Origin: a bacterium
Lineage (GTDB): Archaea; Thermoplasmatota; Thermoplasmata; Lutacidiplasmatales; UBA184
Direction: 5' to 3'
Assembly: GCA_021832495.1 (NCBI GenBank)
Contig: JAKBKR010000056.1
Span: 1-9,492 of the forward strand
Length of the DNA stretch: 9,492 nucleotides
The stretch's first letter is position 1. Every line of letters begins with the position of its first letter. Below the pieces are notes generated by a model. The model saw nothing but the letters and a program-made list of their open reading frames with translations. It ran no database searches and was not told where the DNA came from. A program made the translations under genes and the position numbers. This document shows positions 5,931 through 9,492 of this stretch, in pieces.

Positions 5931-6716
5931 CTATGCGTCACTGAACTCGGTCATGAACCACTGGATTACTTTTGTCGGGACTCGCTTTCCGAGCGGTGAG
6001 TTCATGACCCGTACCCCAAGTAGGGAGATGAACATGATCGAGACCGCCCGGACGCCTACCGGCATGCGCGAGTCCGGGTCGTGTGTCCAGTGGACGGCGA
6101 CTTCCCGGATTGGGATACCCACCTTCCGGATGTGGTAGAGGAAGCTGACGTCGAACGCGCGGTTCGTCAGAGTCACTGTCTTGAGCACCATGCGGACGAC
6201 CGAACTGCGGAAGAACTTCGCCCCGCACTGGGTGTCGCGGAGGGGAAGGAACAGGATTGTTCGGGTCAGAAAGTTCCAAGCACGGCCGGCCGCCCGGTTG
6301 AAGCGGGGCTCCTCTTCAGCGCCCGAGGCACCCTGGACCCAGCGGGACGCGACTACACAGTCCACATCTTGTAGGTTCCCTACGAGCGCGTAGATTGCTT
6401 CGGGAGAGATCGGTCCGTCCGCATCGAGGTACCCAACGTAGTCATACCGGGCCTCTCGCAGGCCCGCGAGGATTGCTCCTCCCTTACCCAACTTCGTCGG
6501 GAAGTGGAGCACCCTAACGTGCCGGTCCACAAACGCATCGGCGACCTCGGCGGTCCGGTCTCGGGCACCGTCCACGACCACAAGGACCTCGAACGGGTCA
6601 CCCCGACCCTCGAGTGACGGAATGTACCTTTCGAGGGTGCGGCGGAGACGGTCTTGCTCGTTCCATGCCGGGATGACAATGGTCACCCCGGGGGTCGCAC
6701 CGGCCGCCTCCATCAC
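5931..6716 (-). CDS. Family 2 glycosyltransferase, dolichyl-phosphate sugar synthase type
   Basis: A 261-residue GT-A enzyme. The expected transfer is from a nucleotide sugar to a polyprenyl/dolichyl phosphate at the inner face of the membrane. Motifs run in family order: VTIVIPAWNE (11-20), VVVDGARDRT (46-55, where DGSxDGT is usual), KLGKGGA (75-81), the metal/nucleotide site DADG (98-101), RWVQGA (125-130), DTQCGAKFF (161-169) and the acceptor region REVAVHW (204-210) with Glu205. DTQCG and DADG favour the dolichyl-phosphate glucose/mannose synthase branch over cellulose- or chitin-type enzymes. No clear transmembrane helix is seen, so it is probably peripheral. The start is GTG 6714-6716 or the adjacent ATG 6711-6713, without a convincing Shine-Dalgarno, so leaderless translation is possible. 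With the dehydratase gene on the same strand it suggests protein or lipid glycosylation. Confidence 0.9.
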   Translation of the reverse strand: MMEAAGATPGVTIVIPAWNEQDRLRRTLERYIPSLEGRGDPFEVLVVVDGARDRTAEVADAFVDRHVRVLHFPTKLGKGGAILAGLREARYDYVGYLDADGPISPEAIYALVGNLQDVDCVVASRWVQGASGAEEEPRFNRAAGRAWNFLTRTILFLPLRDTQCGAKFFRSSVVRMVLKTVTLTNRAFDVSFLYHIRKVGIPIREVAVHWTHDPDSRMPVGVRAVSIMFISLLGVRVMNSPLGKRVPTKVIQWFMTEFSDA

Positions 6717-6878
6717 GAGAGCAATCAGGGGCGCCGGTACATAGTGATTTCCCCAAATTGACCTTTGCTATTTTGGCAAGGCTCCATCCACCGCTTGGGC
6801 GGGGTTCCATATCACAGCTAGGGGGCTTGAATCAGGGGCGTTGCTCGTGGCCCGGAGCAGTGGGAAAGGCTCCCTGTA
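6717..6878. other. Upstream region of the glycosyltransferase, no gene seen
   Basis: Short frames on both strands lack family resemblance. The minus strand has an A/T-richer patch (AAAATAGCAAAGG and AATTTGGGGAAA, about 6743-6775) that could hold the glycosyltransferase promoter. I cannot define a TATA box. Confidence 0.4.
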
Positions 6879-7780
6879 TCAGGAGATGGTGTGCCGGTGC
6901 TTCCTCCGTCTCGGCAGCCACAGGCGAGCATTGGTCCAGCAGACGCCCCGGCGAGAGGCCCGGACCCCCGGGCCAATGCGGTGCTCGAAGAACTCGTGGA
7001 CCGGCACCCCGATGTTGTTGGCGAGAAGCTTCGCCTGCTCTTCGTTGATCCTGGCCCGCGGGTCTTTCGAGTGCGACGTTTCACTCAGGTTCCGCTGGAT
7101 TGCTGAGTGCGCCGCATCGTTGTTGCTGCGACGATCATAGTGCACCTCAAACTCCTCCCGCTACAGCCGGAACTGGTGGTATTTCTCCATCCACAATCTG
7201 AAGCCTCCCGCTCGGGGAGTGGAATTCCCCTTTAACGGGATGTAAGGACCGATCCTGAAGGGGTGAGCTCCATCGAGATTCGTCCCTCGAAGGGTTGGCT
7301 CTATTCCCGACCCCCTCGCCGGGGTCGAATCTCACTGGCCCCACTCCCTGAAGGAGCGGTGCGAAGACCGCAGCATCAGATTCCCTTTCTCCGGCGGCCC
7401 GGGCCGACACGATGGCGTGGGTCTGCGTTACGACCCTCAGGTGGGTCTTGGGGCCATTCGTCCGTCCGGGTGGGCGAGTAGTGTCCCCCGTAATACACCA
7501 TTCTGCATGTAGTGCAGACCCCGCTGGGGTCTCCCGAGACCGTCCTCCCGTCCTCGAGTTCCCGGAGCGGTCAACAGGATGCCCCCGGCCAGTCGGGCCG
7601 ACTACATAGAGGGGGCCGTCTTGACCGCCCTAAACAGAGCCACCCGGCCGGAAATCGGCGGATGGCCTGGTGTTCCCCGGAGCTTCAGATTGTCCGGACT
7701 CTGTTGAGCAAGTCCCAGAGTAGCTGTCCTTGGACGGTCGCTGGTGGTGCCGGAGAAGTACAGGGAGTCGCAGAATATGT
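6879..7780 (-). pseudogene. Highly decayed DDE transposase, middle and C-terminal part
   Basis: Read on the minus strand, conserved blocks of one IS4/IS5-type DDE transposase appear in order with broken frames. FCDSLYFSGTTSDR (7775 down) resembles the N-terminal block that in relatives reads roughly LxVYSGxSSRR. GPKTHLRVVTQTHAIVSARA (near 7450-7400) matches the K-H-x-x-x-x-V-x-T-x-x-I block, and ESDAAVFAPLLQ the D-S-P-x-F-x-x-LL helix. After a frame change near 7280, IGPYIPLKGNS (about 7260-7225) matches the PYIPFKSN block, then LWMEKYHQF, a TAG stop at 7161-7163, REEFEVHYDRRSN (the REEF-x-x-HYxxRSNVE catalytic-Glu block, here Asn-Asp for Val-Glu) and INEEQAKLLANNIGV, the last helix. Catalytic residues are largely lost. 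A GTG after a good GGAGGAG at 7152-7158 could mimic an 88-residue gene ending at 6879. I judge that fortuitous. Confidence 0.7.
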
Positions 7781-7795
7781 TCATGCTTTTTCGGT
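7781..7795 (+). repeat. Left terminal inverted repeat of the IS4-family element
   Basis: 15 bases, paired with 9235-9249 with mismatches at positions 6 and 7 only. The pairing stops right after this, so these are the full detectable repeats. Confidence 0.8.
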
Positions 7796-7853
7796 CAACG
7801 GGGGCTTCCACTGGAGCGGTGTAGGCTCATGAGGGGAGCTCCACCTCGATGGG

Positions 7854-9234
7854 ATGTCCCATCCGTCGGGGAAGACCCGAACCAGACGGCCTGTCTCACC
7901 GCCGAACCCCGGCCCCACGCCTGACGATTACCTCGAGGCGTTCCCCACTCTCCTCCCCCTCGGGTGATCCTGGGCATCGCTCGAGAGACCGGCTTCGTCC
8001 AGCGCCACCGAAAGCTCGACCCCGTCGCCTTCCTCTATACCCTCGCCTCCGAGACCGAACCCCAGCTCCAGCGCACCGTCGAGGCTCTCCGCGACGCCTA
8101 CAACAAGCGCCCCCCGACCCCCTCCTCAGCAAGGGAGGGGTCCACGAACGGTTCCCGCCCGAACTGGTCGAGTTCCTTCGTCGGTGCGTGGCCCACGCCC
8201 TTGCCAAGCTCCGCTCCTCTCCCGGGAACCGCCTCACTCCGAAGCTGGCGCGGTTCATCGACCTTTCAGATCCACGGCTCCACGGTCATCCGCCTCTTCG
8301 CGGCCCTCGCCAAGTTCTACCCGCCGGCCCGTCTGGCCAAGAACACCAGGTCGAACCGTACCGCCGGCGTCCAGGTGGCGACCCTGTTCAGTGCTCGGGC
8401 CAACAGACCGACCCGGCTCGAACTGTGCCCTGAGACCGCATCGGAGATCGACACCCTGAAGACCGGCCCGTGGGTGAACGGGTCGGTCGTCCTCACGGAC
8501 CTGGGCTTCTACAATCACCAGGGGTTCACGCGCATCGAGGAGAACGGGGGGTTCTTCCTCTCGCGTCTCAAGGGAAACGCGAACCCGGTCCTGATCCGCT
8601 CGCACCTCGTGCACCGGGGCCGTGCGATCGGTCTGGCGGTGAAGCGGGGGTCGGAGGTGGCCCCTCGATTCGATCGCGAGGCGCTCGACGCCGAGGTCGA
8701 GCTGTCGGTCCAGCGGCGGGGGTATCGCGGCCGCCATCGGGGCGACACGCTGCGGGCGCGGCTGGTGGCGGTCTGGGTCGAGGAACACCGACAGTGCCAC
8801 ACCTACATCACCAACCTCCCGGTGGACGCTCGGTCGGCGGAGGAAGTGACGGAACTCTACCGAACCCGGGGGTCGGGAGAACTGCTATTCAAAGAAGCGA
8901 AGGGATCGTTCCACTTGGACCGCGTGGCCACGGGGAACCGGAATGTCGCAGAATCGTTGATTTGGGCATCGTGGCTGGCGCTATTGGTCAGCCGACGGGT
9001 CACAACGCCCTCCTCGAGCACACGCCACCGGAGGAGCGGTTTCGGTATCCGCCGCTTCGATGGTCGCAAGTGTTCCGTGACGAGAGTCCCGGGTTCCTTA
9101 CGCCGTTGCTAAGTCGAATGGGGAATCGGAAGGTGGTTCCCGAACCCATCTACGAACTCGTCGGACGACTCGATGTTCGGGCGCGGGATCCGAACATTAC
9201 CCGAGAGCGATTCCGGGAGGGATGGTTTGGATAA
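7854..9234 (+). pseudogene. IS4-family transposase, frameshifted
   Basis: From ATG 7854 the frame reads an N-terminal arm ending DDYLEAFPTLLP and stops near 7965. VILGIARETGFVQRHRKLDP continues in another frame to about 8120, then VHERFPPELVEFLRRCVAHAL in a third to about 8268. QIHGSTVIRLFAALAKFYPP starts the long catalytic part to about 9000: WVNGSVVLTDLGFYNHQGF holds the second Asp, FFLSRLKGNANPVL follows, and LYRTRGSGELLFKEAK matches the IS4 Y-(2)-R-(3)-E-(6)-K signature exactly. The tail RWSQVFRDESPGFLTPLLSR lies in a fourth frame and ends with TAA at 9234. The first catalytic Asp appears as His (QIHGST against family xQDxST), and the Trp after YRxR is Gly. Four frameshifts plus these changes make it non-functional. 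About 455 residues if restored. Confidence 0.88.
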
Positions 9235-9249
9235 ACCGAAAACACATGA
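9235..9249 (-). repeat. Right terminal inverted repeat of the IS4-family element
   Basis: Reverse complement of 7781-7795 with two mismatches. It begins right after the transposase stop codon TAA (9232-9234). Confidence 0.8.
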
Positions 9250-9456
9250 GAATAAGTTCGGCCCATCGATTGGCACCCGATATGACCATCGGGAGGCTCG
9301 GGAATAGACCCGGTAGAGGCCCGGGTCGATTGGGAGATTGCTTGGGCTCACGGGCCAAGAAGGTGCCACAGACCTGACCTCCCCGCAGTTTGGGTAGCAG
9401 GTGCCTACCCAAGCCCCGTTTCTCCCTCGTAGATCGCGTCTCCGGTCGATCGGCAA
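9250..9456 (-). pseudogene. Decayed DDE transposase, N-terminal part split off by the IS4 element
   Basis: On the minus strand the frame from 9456 reads down to YRVPIDGPNLF, whose last codon lies in the right target duplication (9250-9252). The matching TTC codon in the left duplication (7773-7775) starts FCDSLYFSGTTSDR. Removing the IS4 element and one duplication joins PNLF directly to CDSLYF in frame. VPIDGPNLFCDSLYF then resembles the P-L-x-D-x-x-F-x-x-x-x-K-V-Y segment near the N-terminus of this transposase type. Further toward 9456 I cannot recognise family sequence, and the true start is not visible. Confidence 0.5.
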
Positions 9457-9463
9457 CCTCTTG

Positions 9464-9488
9464 TATATGCATACGTAATGGCATATGC
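9464..9488. other. A/T-rich patch with two short palindromes
   Basis: TATGCATA (9466-9473) and GCATATGC (9481-9488) are both self-complementary, in a clear drop of G+C at the window edge. It could be a promoter or protein-binding site for something outside the window, or the old end of the decayed transposon. No gene in 9457-9492. Confidence 0.3.
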
Positions 9489-9492
9489 TATG

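Larger units (their letters stand above)
7781..9249 (+). mobile_element. IS4-family insertion sequence, 1469 bp, decayed
   Basis: The left end TCATGCTTTTTCGGT (7781-7795) and the reverse complement of 9235-9249 (TCATGTGTTTTCGGT) match at 13 of 15 positions. Outside them GAATATGT (7773-7780) and GAATAAGT (9250-9257) match at 7 of 8, a target duplication. Length, inverted repeats and one transposase frame fit the IS4 family. The element sits inside an older minus-strand transposase remnant, whose frame is restored when the element and one duplication copy are removed. Confidence 0.85.

Noticed and set aside
6879..7145. An 88-codon minus-strand gene with a good GGAGGAG before GTG and a tail resembling an XRE-type helix-turn-helix
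   Set aside because: The same frame continues upstream through one TAG into IPLKGNS and LWMEKYHQF, and the REEF-HYxxRSN block identifies it as a transposase C-terminus.
7196..7236. Hairpin CTCCC-GCTC-GGGGAG followed by GGAATTCC, similar to an IS605/TnpB 3' end or omega RNA
   Set aside because: No TnpB blocks are present on either strand, and the same bases encode recognisable transposase sequence (IPLKGNS, LWMEKYHQF) on the minus strand.
7263..7481. Run of GC hairpins, including a 7-bp CGACCCC/GGGGTCG stem and a GGTCGAATC resembling a tRNA T-loop, possible structured RNA
   Set aside because: The T-loop-like bases have no matching stem, no tRNA cloverleaf forms, and no conserved RNA core was recognised. 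The region is the middle of the decayed transposase.
7579..7704. A plus-strand frame from an ATG near 7579 reading RADYIEGAVLTALNRATRPE
   Set aside because: It looks protein-like but is short, ends at once, has no upstream signal, and is antisense to the decayed transposase.
1..9492. CRISPR array, tRNA, rRNA, toxin-antitoxin pair or known defence genes
   Set aside because: No regularly spaced repeats, no cloverleaf or rRNA signature, and no defence-related motif seen on either strand.

Overview
The window is GC-rich DNA. Two intact sugar/glycan genes flank a densely packed, mostly decayed cluster of insertion sequences (ISs). Both genes are on the minus strand: a short-chain dehydrogenase/reductase of the GDP-mannose dehydratase/GDP-deoxymannose reductase type (325-1260) and a family 2 glycosyltransferase of the dolichyl-phosphate sugar synthase type (5931-6716). 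The DADG-type glycosyltransferase, the T-rich tract after it, and the TTG/GTG starts would suit a GC-rich archaeon such as a Thermoplasmatota-like lineage. That is a weak inference, because no rRNA, tRNA or other marker is present.

Layout. 1-205: 3' end of an IS1182-type element. 259-289: a strong stem-loop. 325-1260: the epimerase/dehydratase gene. 1261-2140: a weakly coding stretch with an unrecognised degraded reading frame (1461-1890). 2147-2402: a second, about 92% identical copy of the IS1182-type 3' end. 2403-3543: an IS630 element with an open transposase gene on the minus strand and TA target duplications; its second catalytic Asp is replaced by Glu. 3556-4695: a second IS630 element, full length by its inverted repeats and TA duplications, whose transposase is broken by about four frameshifts and a stop. 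4709 to about 5290: a third IS630-type transposase (minus) that has lost its N-terminus. About 5300-5772: the C-terminal part of an IS4/IS1634-like transposase (plus), also without its N-terminus. The two truncated genes meet 5' end to 5' end. 5773-5930: a stem-loop and a T-rich tract. 5931-6716: the glycosyltransferase. 6879-7780 and 9250-9456: one very decayed DDE transposase (minus), split by an IS4-family element (7781-9249, plus) with 13/15 terminal inverted repeats, a 7/8 target duplication and a frameshifted transposase.

The cluster looks like layered transposon history. Elements from at least four transposase families inserted next to or inside each other and then decayed, while the two sugar genes stayed open. 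The glycosyltransferase and the dehydratase are on one strand and may once have been neighbours in a surface-glycan locus. I find no convincing new defence or regulatory system. The points most worth checking are the exact nesting of the IS4 element, the IS630 stop codon borrowed from its target site, its Asp-to-Glu active-site change, and the hairpin over its ribosome binding site.
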